A stretch of 64,000 bases of DNA from Bacteroidaceae bacterium (lineage in GTDB: Bacteria > Bacteroidota > Bacteroidia > Bacteroidales > Bacteroidaceae): NCBI GenBank assembly GCA_024398665.1, contig JAKSIS010000001.1:38284-102283 (forward strand), read 5' to 3'. The translations under genes and the position numbers were made by a program. Within the stretch, counting starts at the first letter, position 1. Each line of letters starts with the position of its first letter. The notes beneath the pieces are model-generated. The model did no database searches and had not been told where the DNA came from. It saw only the letters and a list, made by a program, of their open reading frames with translations. Below are positions 34,656-44,938 of this stretch, piece after piece.

Positions 34656-35428
34656 CAGAGTATTTCGTAAATTTCGGCATCAAGGATGCGGTTGACGTGG
34701 TGTGCGTGGCACTCCTGCTGTTCTCGCTGTACCGTCTCATGAAACGGTCAGGTTCGCTGAACATGTTCATAGGCATACTTGTTTTCATATTCGTATGGAT
34801 GCTGGTGTCACAGGTCTTCAAGATGCAGCTGCTGGGTGCAATACTGGACAAGCTGGTCGATGTGGGCGTGATAGCCATAATAGTCCTTTTCGCTGAAGAC
34901 ATACGCCGTTTCTTCCGTGACATAGGCACCACCACACGCACCCGCCGCATTTTCCACTGGATGCTGAACCGCAAGGTCGAAGAAGGTGACATAACCCGAT
35001 GGCAGCCTGTCATACGGGCATGTGAGAGCATGAGTTCCAAGAAGGAAGGGGCGCTGATAGTAATAGGGTCCGATGAGGAACTGCGTGACGTCAAGGCCAG
35101 CGGTGAGGAGGTGAATGCCGCACTCAGCCAGCTTCTCATAGAGAACATCTTCTTCAAGAACAGCCCCCTCCATGACGGAGCCATGATAATAATAGGGGAC
35201 CGCATCGAGGCGGCCGCCTGCATACTTCCCGTTTCACAGTCCGATTCACTGCCCAAACAGTTCGGCCTGCGTCACCGCGCAGCCATGGGCGTATCGGAAA
35301 GGACCGATGCCACCGTGATTGTGGTATCTGAAGAGACAGGCCACATCACCGCGTTCCACAAGGGCGAATTCACCCCTCTGCCTGACAGGGAGGCCATGGA
35401 GAAATATCTGGCGCAGCATGTCAGATAG
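34652..35428 (+). CDS. cdaA: Diadenylate cyclase CdaA
   Basis: 258-residue membrane enzyme that makes cyclic di-AMP from two ATP. The N-terminal about 80 residues contain hydrophobic segments (VVCVALLLFSLYRL, MFIGILVFIFVWMLV, LVDVGVIAIIVLFA) that anchor it. The DAC domain follows with the catalytic motifs DGAMIIIGD and LRHRAAMGVSE. The start overlaps folP, an arrangement widely seen in Bacteroidetes. Cyclic di-AMP controls osmolyte and wall homeostasis, which fits the murF operon. Confidence 0.93.
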   Translation: MTEYFVNFGIKDAVDVVCVALLLFSLYRLMKRSGSLNMFIGILVFIFVWMLVSQVFKMQLLGAILDKLVDVGVIAIIVLFAEDIRRFFRDIGTTTRTRRIFHWMLNRKVEEGDITRWQPVIRACESMSSKKEGALIVIGSDEELRDVKASGEEVNAALSQLLIENIFFKNSPLHDGAMIIIGDRIEAAACILPVSQSDSLPKQFGLRHRAAMGVSERTDATVIVVSEETGHITAFHKGEFTPLPDREAMEKYLAQHVR

Positions 35429-35515
35429 GCTGCTCCTTACAGTGTCAATATGTCAGTGAAGGTGACAGATTGCCCACTTCCGCAGCCGTGGCATGTTTTT
35501 CGCACCGGACACGTT

Positions 35516-35530
35516 GTCCCGCATCGGGAC
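35516..35530. promoter_or_regulatory. Palindrome upstream of groESL
   Basis: GTCCCG (35516-35521) and CGGGAC (35525-35530) form a perfect 6-bp inverted repeat around CAT, 37 nt before the groES start. It does not match CIRCE (TTAGCACTC-N9-GAGTGCTAA), and no exact TAnnTTTG box is seen in this intergenic region, so control of groESL is unclear. Confidence 0.3.
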
Positions 35531-35566
35531 TGAAAGAAAAAACAGAAATTGCAAACATTATAGAAA

Positions 35567-35842
35567 ATGAACATCAAACCGTTAGCAGACAGAGTTCTGG
35601 TTCTTCCCGCAGAAGCTGAGGAGAAGACAATAGGTGGAATCATCATTCCTGACACAGCGAAGGAAAAGCCCCTGAAGGGTGAAGTCATTGCCGCAGGTAA
35701 CGGCACAAAGGATGAAGAGATGGTCCTGAAGAAGGGCGACTGCGTCCTTTACGGCAAGTATTCGGGCACCGAACTGGAGTTTGAAGGCAAGAAGTATCTC
35801 ATTATGCGCCAGAGTGACGTTCTGGCAGTCATTTCAAAATAA
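35567..35842 (+). CDS. groES: Co-chaperonin GroES
   Basis: 91-residue lid protein of the chaperonin, forming a heptamer on GroEL. Typical order: [20 protein letters not shown], the mobile loop [16 protein letters not shown], and [20 protein letters not shown]. It lies 9 nt upstream of groEL in the usual two-gene operon. Confidence 0.97.
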   Translation: MNIKPLADRVLVLPAEAEEKTIGGIIIPDTAKEKPLKGEVIAAGNGTKDEEMVLKKGDCVLYGKYSGTELEFEGKKYLIMRQSDVLAVISK

Positions 35843-37489
<1,647 letters not shown>

Positions 37490-37515
37490 TCATACACAGG
37501 CATGCAATACGAAAA

Positions 37516-37542
37516 ACCGGTCCTTTCGGGCCGGTTTTTTTT
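37516..37542 (+). terminator. Intrinsic terminator of groESL
   Basis: Stem accggtcc (37516-37523) / gggccggt (37528-37535) with one U-G pair and loop tttc, followed by an eight-T run ending at 37542. Confidence 0.85.
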
Positions 37543-37552
37543 CGTTTTTCAC

Positions 37553-37560
37553 TAACTTTA
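37553..37560 (+). promoter_or_regulatory. -7-like promoter box of purN
   Basis: TAACTTTA, one mismatch to TAnnTTTG, 7 nt before the purN start codon and just after the groESL terminator. Confidence 0.4.
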
Positions 37561-37567
37561 CGCCACT

Positions 37568-38239
37568 ATGATAAAACTTGCAATTCTGGCTTCGGCCAAT
37601 GGAACCAATGCACAGGCAATTGTCGAGGCTGTCCGTGAAGGCCGTCTTGATGCCGATGTCCGCGTGATCCTTACAAACAGGGAGGACGCAGGCGTGATAG
37701 CCCGTGCCGCGAAACTGGGCGTTCCCGTTGAGATAATACCGTCAAAGGGACACCGCAACCGTGCTGAATATGACGCACTTGTTGTGGAAGCCCTGAAGAA
37801 ATATGATGTTGACACAATTGCCCTGGCGGGGTGGATGAGAATACTCAGTGAAGTGTTCATCAGCGCCTATGAAGGCCGCATCCTGAACCTGCATCCGGCA
37901 CTGCTGCCCAGTTTCAAGGGCGCTACGGCCATTCAGGACGCCTATGCCAGCGGGGTGCGCATTACCGGCTGTTCGGTACATCTGGTCACCATTGAACTTG
38001 ATGCCGGACCTGTCATCATACAGGCCGGTGTTCCCGTGAACGGTACCGCCGATGAACTTGAGGCGCAGATCCACCGCATGGAACACCGCATATTCCCGCA
38101 GGCGCTGCAGTGGTACGCTGAGGGCCGCATCGGACTGGAGGGACATAAGATCACTGTCGCTCCGGCAAAGGGAAATGTTAGGAAAACAGATTATATTGAA
38201 GGGTGTCTGGTATCACCGGCACTGGAAGAAAAGATTTGA
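37568..38239 (+). CDS. purN: Phosphoribosylglycinamide formyltransferase
   Basis: 223-residue GAR transformylase, third step of purine synthesis, using 10-formyl-tetrahydrofolate. N-terminal phosphate loop ILASANGTNAQAIVEAV; catalytic region NLHPALLPSFKGATAIQDA with the conserved His; VRITGCSVHLVTIELDAGPVIIQ with the catalytic Asp. The tail from about residue 190 (GLEGHKITVAPAKGNVRKTD) is slightly longer than in E. coli. It lies 3 nt upstream of a purine nucleoside phosphorylase gene. Confidence 0.93.
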   Translation: MIKLAILASANGTNAQAIVEAVREGRLDADVRVILTNREDAGVIARAAKLGVPVEIIPSKGHRNRAEYDALVVEALKKYDVDTIALAGWMRILSEVFISAYEGRILNLHPALLPSFKGATAIQDAYASGVRITGCSVHLVTIELDAGPVIIQAGVPVNGTADELEAQIHRMEHRIFPQALQWYAEGRIGLEGHKITVAPAKGNVRKTDYIEGCLVSPALEEKI

Positions 38240-38242
38240 AAT

Positions 38243-38956
38243 ATGGGAAAGGAACAGTGTCCGTCACCGCATATTGCGGCGCAGTATGGAGAAATAGCGA
38301 AGACAGTGCTTGTGTGCGGAGACCCTCTGCGCGCAAAGTTCATAGCTGAAAATTTCCTTGAGAATGCTTTCTGCTATTCTCAGATAAGGGGAATGTACGG
38401 CTTTACAGGTACATACAAAGGCAAGCCTGTGTCTGTGCAGGGGCACGGCATGGGTATACCCAGCATAGGCATCTATTCCTATGAGCTGTTCAATTTCCAT
38501 GACGTGGAGCGCATAATAAGGATTGGAACCGCAGGCGCCATATCACCGGACCTGAATCTGGGTGACATGTATTTCGCCATGGGCGCATGCACTGATTCGA
38601 ACTACGGCCACCAGTACGGTTTCCCGGCACATTTCGCACCCATTGCGGACTACGGGCTTCTGGAGGATGCTGTCCGGGTGGCACGTGAAAACGGTTTCCC
38701 CTTCCAGGTTGGCAACATCTATTCCGCCGATGTGTTCTATGACGAATCGGACAGTCAGATGCAGTGGGGCAGGTTCGGCGTGAAGGCTGTTGAGATGGAG
38801 TCTTCAGGACTGTATGTCAATGCCGCCGCAGCCGGAAAGAAGGCGCTTACAATATGCACCGTTTCCGACCAGCTGGTACGTAAGGAGTATGCTACGGCTG
38901 AACAGCGCCGCTCCAGTTTTACGAACATGATGAAAGTTGCACTTGAAATAGCTTGA
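38243..38956 (+). CDS. deoD: Purine-nucleoside phosphorylase, DeoD type
   Basis: 237-residue homohexameric-type enzyme that splits purine nucleosides with phosphate to base and (deoxy)ribose-1-phosphate. Marks: VLVCGDPLRAKFIAENFL with the phosphate-binding Arg, VQGHGMGIPSIGIYSYEL, IIRIGTAGAI, GVKAVEMESSGLYVNA (sugar-binding Glu-Met-Glu), and CTVSDQLV with the catalytic Asp. Close spacing to purN suggests one purine operon. Confidence 0.93.
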   Translation: MGKEQCPSPHIAAQYGEIAKTVLVCGDPLRAKFIAENFLENAFCYSQIRGMYGFTGTYKGKPVSVQGHGMGIPSIGIYSYELFNFHDVERIIRIGTAGAISPDLNLGDMYFAMGACTDSNYGHQYGFPAHFAPIADYGLLEDAVRVARENGFPFQVGNIYSADVFYDESDSQMQWGRFGVKAVEMESSGLYVNAAAAGKKALTICTVSDQLVRKEYATAEQRRSSFTNMMKVALEIA

Positions 38957-38960
38957 CGAT

Positions 38961-39446
38961 ATGAAAAGATTAATGTTTGCCGCATTGGCCATTGCAGCGC
39001 TGACAGCGGTTTCATGTGAGGAGGAAGAATACGGATACGCACCCGTATACGCTTCAATAGAATGCCTTACGCCCAATCCTCAGGTGGGTGACACCTGCAT
39101 ACTGGAACTCAAGGTGGAGAAACCGGGTAACTGTTACTACCGTTCGGAACTGACATGGAAGGGCAGCGGCGGAGTTTTCCTTATGCCGGACATGCCGCGG
39201 GACCTCTGTCAGGAGATTCTCATCAGTGACGTGCCCACCCCAAGCGCCAAAATCAAATATGTTGACCCTGAAACGTATGTTCCTACTGTCAAGTGGGTTC
39301 CCAAGCGTGCAGGTACATATACTTTCAGCGTAAGCGGAACGGTTTCGCTCAGCCTGGCCGCAGAAAACGGCGTAATGGGTGAAAGTGTGCCTGCTCCCGG
39401 ATCTCATGCAATAAAGGGTTCCGTTACCGTAAAGGCAGCAGACTGA
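38961..39446 (+). CDS. Lipoprotein of unknown function
   Basis: 161 residues with lipoprotein signal MKRLMFAALAIAALTAVSC (lipid Cys19), followed by an acidic stretch CEEEEYG. The mature part looks like one Ig-like beta-sandwich (VGDTCILELKVEKPGN, VKWVPKRAGTYTFSVSGTVSL). The acidic residues just after the lipid Cys resemble the Bacteroidetes lipoprotein surface-export signal. It lies in the run from purN to queA, 4 nt after the phosphorylase gene. Confidence 0.7.
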   Translation: MKRLMFAALAIAALTAVSCEEEEYGYAPVYASIECLTPNPQVGDTCILELKVEKPGNCYYRSELTWKGSGGVFLMPDMPRDLCQEILISDVPTPSAKIKYVDPETYVPTVKWVPKRAGTYTFSVSGTVSLSLAAENGVMGESVPAPGSHAIKGSVTVKAAD

Positions 39447-39451
39447 CTTCT

Positions 39452-40315
39452 ATGACCGGTGTCCAGAAGAGAATTGCCGCTGCGCTGGAAGGCCGGTATG
39501 ACGCCGCCGCTCTGGAATGCGTGAAGAAGGCGCTCTGCACGGAACTGCTGGGTATGTCACAGCTGCAGTACTATACCGGAGAACCGTTTTCTCCTGACCC
39601 TGAAAGGGAACTCATGTTTGATGCGGCTCTGCAAAGACTTGGGGCGGGTGAGCCGCTCCAGTATGTTCTGGGGACCGCACGTTTCATGGGACTGGAACTG
39701 AAGGTGGACGGGCGCGTGCTGGTACCGCGTCCTGAAACTGCCGGGCTGGTGGAATGGGTCCTGTCGGACTGCGGACAGACAGGCACACTGCTGGACATTG
39801 GGACGGGCAGCGGCTGTATAGCCATAAGCCTGTCACACCTGCTTCCCTCATGGTCGGTGCAGGCATGGGACATAAGCCCCGATGCGCTTCAGGTGGCACG
39901 TGAAAACAACCTGAAATGCGGCACGAAGGTGGAATTCCGGCAGCGTGACATCCTGTCAGCGGTCTGTTCCGATTCCCGTTTCGACGTGATTGTGAGCAAT
40001 CCGCCCTATGTGACGGAAAGCGAGAAGAGCCTCATGGAGCCTGTTGTGCTGGATTATGAACCGCATCTGGCGCTGTTCGTACCTGATGATGACGCGCTGC
40101 GTTATTACCGTGCCATATCGGACTTTGCTATGAAGTCCCTGAATAGTGGCGGACGGCTGTATTTTGAAATCAATCCGCTCTTTGCGCATGAACTGAAAGA
40201 CATGCTGGAGCGCAAGGGATACCGTAATGTGACACTGCGCAGTGACGACTTTGGAAAACTGCGCTACATAAAAGCTGATACTGATGACAGAAAAGGAAGG
40301 ACTGACAAGGGCTGA
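39452..40315 (+). CDS. prmC: Peptide chain release factor glutamine methyltransferase
   Basis: 287-residue SAM-dependent enzyme that methylates the Gln of the GGQ motif in release factors RF1 and RF2. Helical N-terminus with LQRLGAGEPLQYVLGTARFMG, VLVPRPETAGLVEWVL, the SAM loop LLDIGTGSGCIAISLSHLLP, and the catalytic motif IVSNPPYVTESE. The 3' end overlaps recX by 32 nt. Confidence 0.95.
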   Translation: MTGVQKRIAAALEGRYDAAALECVKKALCTELLGMSQLQYYTGEPFSPDPERELMFDAALQRLGAGEPLQYVLGTARFMGLELKVDGRVLVPRPETAGLVEWVLSDCGQTGTLLDIGTGSGCIAISLSHLLPSWSVQAWDISPDALQVARENNLKCGTKVEFRQRDILSAVCSDSRFDVIVSNPPYVTESEKSLMEPVVLDYEPHLALFVPDDDALRYYRAISDFAMKSLNSGGRLYFEINPLFAHELKDMLERKGYRNVTLRSDDFGKLRYIKADTDDRKGRTDKG

Positions 40316-40748
40316 AGCCTATTGTGCTGCAGCTGAACACTGCCGCTTTGAAGTGCGCGGCAAACTGGAGAGGATGGAACTGGAACCGGATCAGGTTTAC
40401 GCCATCCTGGAAAAACTGGAAAAGGACGGTTACATTGACGAAAACCGCTATGCCCGTGCTTTTGTGAATGACAAACTGCGCTTTACAAAGTGGGGCCGCA
40501 TGAAGATTGCCGCAGCCCTGCGTGAGAAACGCATACCTGACAGCGTGGCTGCTGCCGCGCTGGACGCTATTGACGAATGCGAATACATGGACGTTCTGCG
40601 TGATGTGGTCCGCTCCAAACTGCGTTCTGTAAGCGCCGGGACTGATTCCGAGCGCCGCATGAAGGTCATGCGCAGCGTGTGCTCACGCGGTTTCGAGATG
40701 CCGCTTGTGAGCGGAATTCTCAAGATTGACTTACAGCCTGAAGATTGA
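40284..40748 (+). CDS. recX: Regulatory protein RecX
   Basis: 154-residue helical-repeat modulator of RecA. Triple-helix repeats are seen as YCAAAEHCRFEVRGKLERM, ILEKLEKDGYIDENRYARAFVNDKLRFTKWGRMKI (the most conserved RecX block), and AALREKRIPDSVAAAALDAI. The start overlaps the end of prmC by 32 nt and the stop is 3 nt before comF, so expression is coupled. Confidence 0.88.
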   Translation: MTEKEGLTRAEAYCAAAEHCRFEVRGKLERMELEPDQVYAILEKLEKDGYIDENRYARAFVNDKLRFTKWGRMKIAAALREKRIPDSVAAAALDAIDECEYMDVLRDVVRSKLRSVSAGTDSERRMKVMRSVCSRGFEMPLVSGILKIDLQPED

Positions 40749-40751
40749 ACT

Positions 40752-41444
40752 ATGGGTGCAGTCCGTGCCATTGTGGACCTGCTGCTGCCCCGTTACTGCA
40801 AGGTATGCGGACGGCGGCTTGATACGGGTGAAGAGCACCTGTGCGTTCCGTGCCTGCTGGGCCTGCCGCGCATGGATTATGATCCGGCGGAAATCAGCCC
40901 GGCTGAACGGCTGCTGCTGACTGAAAGGCCGCTGGTGCGTGCCGCTTCATACATGATTTATGAAAAGGAGAGCGACTACCGCCGCATACTTTACCATCTC
41001 AAGTATTACGGACATCCGTCAGTGGGCAGCTGGATGGCTGAAACTGCCGCGCGTGAACTGGCGCGGAAAGGGTTCTTTGACGGCATCGGACTTATAGTGC
41101 CTGTGCCGCTTTCCAAAAGGAAAAGGCGCCGGCGCGGCTACAACCAGTGCACATACATAGCTCAGGGTATAAGCCGTGTGACCGGGCTGGAAATTGAAGA
41201 GAATGCCGTGTGCCGCAGCTCAGGCGGCGTGCGTCAGGCCGGCCTGGGCAAGTACCAGCGCTGGGGCAATGCTGACGGCATATTCTCCGTGGCCTGCCCG
41301 CAGCGCCTTGAAGGGTGCCATATACTTATAGTCGATGATGTTCTGACAACCGGGGCGACACTGTGCTCAATGATCAGCGCCATTGCCCAAGCGGTACCTG
41401 ACATCAGGGTTAGCGTTTTCACTCTGGCGCTGGCCGTCCAGTAG
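40752..41444 (+). CDS. comF: ComF family phosphoribosyltransferase-like protein
   Basis: 230 residues. N-terminal zinc-ribbon-like part with CKVCGRRLDTGEEHLCVPC, a central IYEKESDYRRILYHLKYYGH, then the PRTase-like domain with LSKRKRRRRGYNQCTYIAQGI and the PRPP motif ILIVDDVLTTGATL. Homologs act in DNA uptake (ComFC) and in genome maintenance; the exact role here is unknown. It ends in TAG, an ordinary stop in this genome, and is in line with prmC and recX. Confidence 0.85.
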   Translation: MGAVRAIVDLLLPRYCKVCGRRLDTGEEHLCVPCLLGLPRMDYDPAEISPAERLLLTERPLVRAASYMIYEKESDYRRILYHLKYYGHPSVGSWMAETAARELARKGFFDGIGLIVPVPLSKRKRRRRGYNQCTYIAQGISRVTGLEIEENAVCRSSGGVRQAGLGKYQRWGNADGIFSVACPQRLEGCHILIVDDVLTTGATLCSMISAIAQAVPDIRVSVFTLALAVQ

Positions 41445-41454
41445 AAATAATGAC

Positions 41455-41462
41455 TAACTTTG
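41455..41462 (+). promoter_or_regulatory. -7 promoter box of queA
   Basis: TAACTTTG, exact TAnnTTTG, 9 nt before the queA ATG at 41472. No good -33 match within the comF tail. Confidence 0.4.
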
Positions 41463-41471
41463 CGCCCGGAA

Positions 41472-42716
41472 ATGGATGAGAGCGTAAAACATATCAGAAT
41501 AAGCGACTACAACTACCCCCTGCCTGATGACAGGATAGCAAAGTTCCCGCTTGCGCAGCGTGACAGTTCAAAGCTGCTGGTCTACAACCGCGGTCAGGTG
41601 TCACATGACGTGTTCACATCACTGCCGGGATACCTTCCCAAGGGCGCTCTCATGATATTCAACAACACCAGGGTCATTCAGGCCCGCCTGCATTTCCACA
41701 AACCGGCCTGCGGAGGCCCCAAGTCAACAGGTGCGCTTATTGAGGTTTTCCTTCTTGAACCGGCAGTCCCAAGCGACTACCAGATAATGTTCACTGAGAC
41801 TGAAAAGTGCAGCTGGTACTGCCTGATAGGCAATCTGAAACGCTGGAAGGCTGATGTTGTGACGCTCAGTACCACGGTCGTGATTGACGGCCGTACTGTG
41901 ACCCTGAAAGCCAGCCGCGGACCGGTTCACGGAACCAGCCACAGGGTGGATTTCCGATGGGACGGCGGCGTGAGTTTCGCCCAGCTTCTCGAGGCGGCCG
42001 GCGAGATTCCCATACCCCCGTACCTGAACCGCGAATCACAGGAAAGTGACAGGACCACGTATCAGACCGTATACTCCAAAATTAAGGGCAGCGTTGCCGC
42101 GCCTACTGCCGGCCTGCATTTCACGGACCGCGTCCTCAAGGACCTTGACGACCACGGCATAGACCGCGAGGAACTGACCCTGCACGTGGGCGCCGGCACG
42201 TTCCGTCCGGTCAAATCGGAAGAGATTGAAGGGCATGAGATGCATACCGAATACATTGCCGTGCGCAAGGCCACCATACAGAAACTCATTGCCCATGGCG
42301 GCCGGGCAATCGCGGTGGGCACCACCAGTGTACGCACCCTTGAAAGCCTGTACTACATAGGCCTCTATCTTGGCACTCATCCCGATGCCACGGAAGATGA
42401 CATGCACGTGGGCCAGTGGACCCCTTATCAGACTGATTCCGATACAGGCACCGTGCAGGCCCTGCAGAACATTCTGGATTACATGAACATTCACGGCCTT
42501 GACGTTCTCAAGACCAGCACGCAGATAATCATCGCCCCCGGCTACCGTTATCACATAGTATGCATGATGGTGACCAATTTCCACCAGCCGCAGAGCACCC
42601 TGCTGCTGCTTGTATCGGCCTTCCTGAACGGCGACTGGAGAAAGGTTTACAGCTACGCCCTTTCCCATGACTTCCGCTTCCTGAGCTACGGCGACTCATC
42701 GCTGCTGATTCCCTGA
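41472..42716 (+). CDS. queA: S-adenosylmethionine:tRNA ribosyltransferase-isomerase
   Basis: 414-residue enzyme that transfers the ribosyl of SAM to preQ1 in tRNA, giving epoxyqueuosine. Marks: DYNYPLPDDRIAKFPLAQRDSSKLLVY, LMIFNNTRVIQARL, IPIPPYLNR, YQTVYSKIKGSVAAPTAGLHFT, LTLHVGAGTFRPV and FHQPQSTLLLLVSAF. It is longer than the E. coli protein (356), with added length around residues 75-130 and 295-350. ATG at 41472 is preferred to the TTG at 41460, which lies in the promoter box. Confidence 0.93.
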   Translation: MDESVKHIRISDYNYPLPDDRIAKFPLAQRDSSKLLVYNRGQVSHDVFTSLPGYLPKGALMIFNNTRVIQARLHFHKPACGGPKSTGALIEVFLLEPAVPSDYQIMFTETEKCSWYCLIGNLKRWKADVVTLSTTVVIDGRTVTLKASRGPVHGTSHRVDFRWDGGVSFAQLLEAAGEIPIPPYLNRESQESDRTTYQTVYSKIKGSVAAPTAGLHFTDRVLKDLDDHGIDREELTLHVGAGTFRPVKSEEIEGHEMHTEYIAVRKATIQKLIAHGGRAIAVGTTSVRTLESLYYIGLYLGTHPDATEDDMHVGQWTPYQTDSDTGTVQALQNILDYMNIHGLDVLKTSTQIIIAPGYRYHIVCMMVTNFHQPQSTLLLLVSAFLNGDWRKVYSYALSHDFRFLSYGDSSLLIP

Positions 42717-42820
42717 GTTTTTAAGAATTCCTTTCTTTCCAAACATACCGCTGCTTCAGCCGCATAATATCTGTCACAAAAACGTTCTGATTGTCAGACC
42801 GTCGATTCGTCGAAATTGCT

Positions 42821-42828
42821 TATTTTTG
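42821..42828 (+). promoter_or_regulatory. -7 promoter box of TPR regulator 1
   Basis: TATTTTTG, exact TAnnTTTG, 64 nt before the start codon at 42893. -33 not clear. Confidence 0.4.
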
Positions 42829-42892
42829 CAATATACAGCAAGAGGTAGCAGAGCGTTATTCCAATACGCCACCTATTTTCGTATAATAAGTG

Positions 42893-44659
42893 ATGCGGCA
42901 AAGAGCAGTGACAATCAGATTATCCTTCCTGCATGCATTGGTAGCAACCATTGCGCTGTTGCCTTTGTGCTTATCATGCTCGCATCCCGAGTCGTCAAAA
43001 GTCCAGAACAGGCACGGTGTCGCTGTATTTCTTGACAAGGCCGAAAGCATGCTGGGCACGAATGACAGTGCAGCCCTTGCCACACTGGACAGCATCAATG
43101 CCACTGCCATCAGCAGCCGTAAGCAGAATGCGCGCTATGCACTGCTGTATTCCGAGGCCCTTTACAAGAACTACATACCTGCCATGAGCGATTCACTGAT
43201 AATGACAGCTGTCAGGTACTATTCTGTGGGCAATCATACAGAACAGTTGTTCCGAGCATTCTACCAGTTGGGATGCATCTACAATGAACAGGGCCAGCTG
43301 AACGATGCCGCTGTTGCCCTGACCCAGGCCGAACTGCTGGTTGACAGAATAGATGACGACTACCGCTCAGGCCTGCTGTACACCCAGCTTGGCAACGTAT
43401 TCTTCAGTTCCTTTGACTTTTACCGGGCAGAGCATTACTATCGTCTGGCCCAAGATAAATACGAATCAGCCGGACTGGACCGGCACAAGACGTATGCGCT
43501 ATACGATGTTGCAAGATGCCTGATACAGCAAAAGCAGTATGAGTCCGCACATTCCATCCTAATGGAAGCGCAGAATTGGGCTTCATCCAATAACGAACAT
43601 AGCTTTGAATGCACTTGCCTGTCGGGCAGGTTGATGTGCTCAATCCAGTTGCAAGATAATGGTATGGCTAGTGCAGAACTTAATGAGTACGTCAGCCTAT
43701 ACAGGCAACCTATAGAATCTTCATACATATTCTCACTCTTTGCCAAGTATTATTTGTCAGCAGAAATTTTCCCCGAAGCTGAGCGCAACATAGAAAAAGG
43801 CTGGAGTTTTGCATCAACAAAGAATGACTCAATAGCCATGTGGTATGTTGAGTCCTTACTTTGCGAATTACAGGGAATGCCTGATTCTGCACTGGTTAAA
43901 TACAAGCATTCCATTAGTCTGCAGAACAAGAACCTGTACAGCATATTGAATCAACCAGTCCTTGGCGCACAAAAAGACTACTACAGGAATCTGGCTGAAA
44001 ATGAAATGCAGAAAGTTTCACATAATCGCACCATGGTTTTGTTTATGACAGTTTTTGTCCTACTTGCGTTTACCTTATTATATATCATGCATCGGGCACA
44101 TAAGGTGAAGAATGATAAAGAAAGGCAGGACTACCTGTTAACCATAAAGGAACTCAGATTAAAGGAAGACACCAACAATGACATCATAAACCGGTTGAAT
44201 AAAAAGGTAAACACTCTTTTCGGCAAGCAGTATGCTGAACTGGACCGGATATTTGACACAATGATGAAGATTGAAGCGGAAGAAGAAACCAAATCCGCGA
44301 ACCGCAAAATAGATACAGATAACTCCAGTTCACATACCGAGACGGCCGATAAGCTGTATAGTCACATCAAATCCAAATTGGAAGAGTTGGGTCAAAAGAA
44401 GAACCAGAGCAAGATTGACACCATCATTGACACCACCCTGAATAACCTGATGGAACGTATCAAGGACAACCGTTTCAAGATGGCGGATGAAGAAATCAAT
44501 ATACTCCGTTTCTCACTCATCGGCTTCTCAGTAAAGACAATCAGCAAGATTACAGGATTGACACCAAAGCACATATACCAAAAACGCGACAGGGCCATCG
44601 AAAAGATAGGCCGTATTTCGTCAGAAACACAGAAAGAGCTGGTTAACTTATTGAAGTAG
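42893..44659 (+). CDS. TPR regulator 1: TPR sensor, one membrane segment, cytoplasmic HTH
   Basis: 588 residues. A hydrophobic N-terminus with a lipobox-like LCLSCSH, then about 340 residues of TPR-like helical pairs (FRAFYQLGCIYNEQGQLNDAAVAL, LYTQLGNVFFSSFDFYRAEHYY). One transmembrane segment (MVLFMTVFVLLAFTLLYIM, about residues 378-397) leads to a coiled coil and a C-terminal helix-turn-helix (EEINILRFSLIGFSVKTISK then ITGLTPKHIYQKRDRAIEKI) like that of LuxR/sigma-like DNA-binding domains. Such proteins are common in Bacteroidales next to surface-protein genes and probably read a periplasmic signal and control the neighbours. A second one lies at 51.0 kb. Confidence 0.75.
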   Translation: MRQRAVTIRLSFLHALVATIALLPLCLSCSHPESSKVQNRHGVAVFLDKAESMLGTNDSAALATLDSINATAISSRKQNARYALLYSEALYKNYIPAMSDSLIMTAVRYYSVGNHTEQLFRAFYQLGCIYNEQGQLNDAAVALTQAELLVDRIDDDYRSGLLYTQLGNVFFSSFDFYRAEHYYRLAQDKYESAGLDRHKTYALYDVARCLIQQKQYESAHSILMEAQNWASSNNEHSFECTCLSGRLMCSIQLQDNGMASAELNEYVSLYRQPIESSYIFSLFAKYYLSAEIFPEAERNIEKGWSFASTKNDSIAMWYVESLLCELQGMPDSALVKYKHSISLQNKNLYSILNQPVLGAQKDYYRNLAENEMQKVSHNRTMVLFMTVFVLLAFTLLYIMHRAHKVKNDKERQDYLLTIKELRLKEDTNNDIINRLNKKVNTLFGKQYAELDRIFDTMMKIEAEEETKSANRKIDTDNSSSHTETADKLYSHIKSKLEELGQKKNQSKIDTIIDTTLNNLMERIKDNRFKMADEEINILRFSLIGFSVKTISKITGLTPKHIYQKRDRAIEKIGRISSETQKELVNLLK

Positions 44660-44938
44660 AGCAACTTGCATTCCTAATCACCCTTCCCATAACATAACGC
44701 ACTAATAATCAGCGAGTTGCACTATTTGTAGAATCTGCAATTTTATGCAGCGTCTAATGTGTTGACTATCAATGTTATGCAGTTCATTTTGAGGAATTAA
44801 TAAATAAGGAATTGCTTGCATCAGCGTCATTTTTGACGGAACTTTGTTAAATAATTATCATCAAAATATGTTATGGGAAAAAGGACCTTCTATTTTTAAG
44901 ATTTTTGCTAACTTGCAACACATAAATGAAATTTTGTT
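44660..44938. other. AT-rich intergenic leader
   Basis: About 280 nt without a gene. It contains a small hairpin (cgtcatttttgacg, 44826-44839) and a -7-like box TAACTTGC (44909-44916) shortly before the lipoprotein gene at 44939. Confidence 0.4.
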
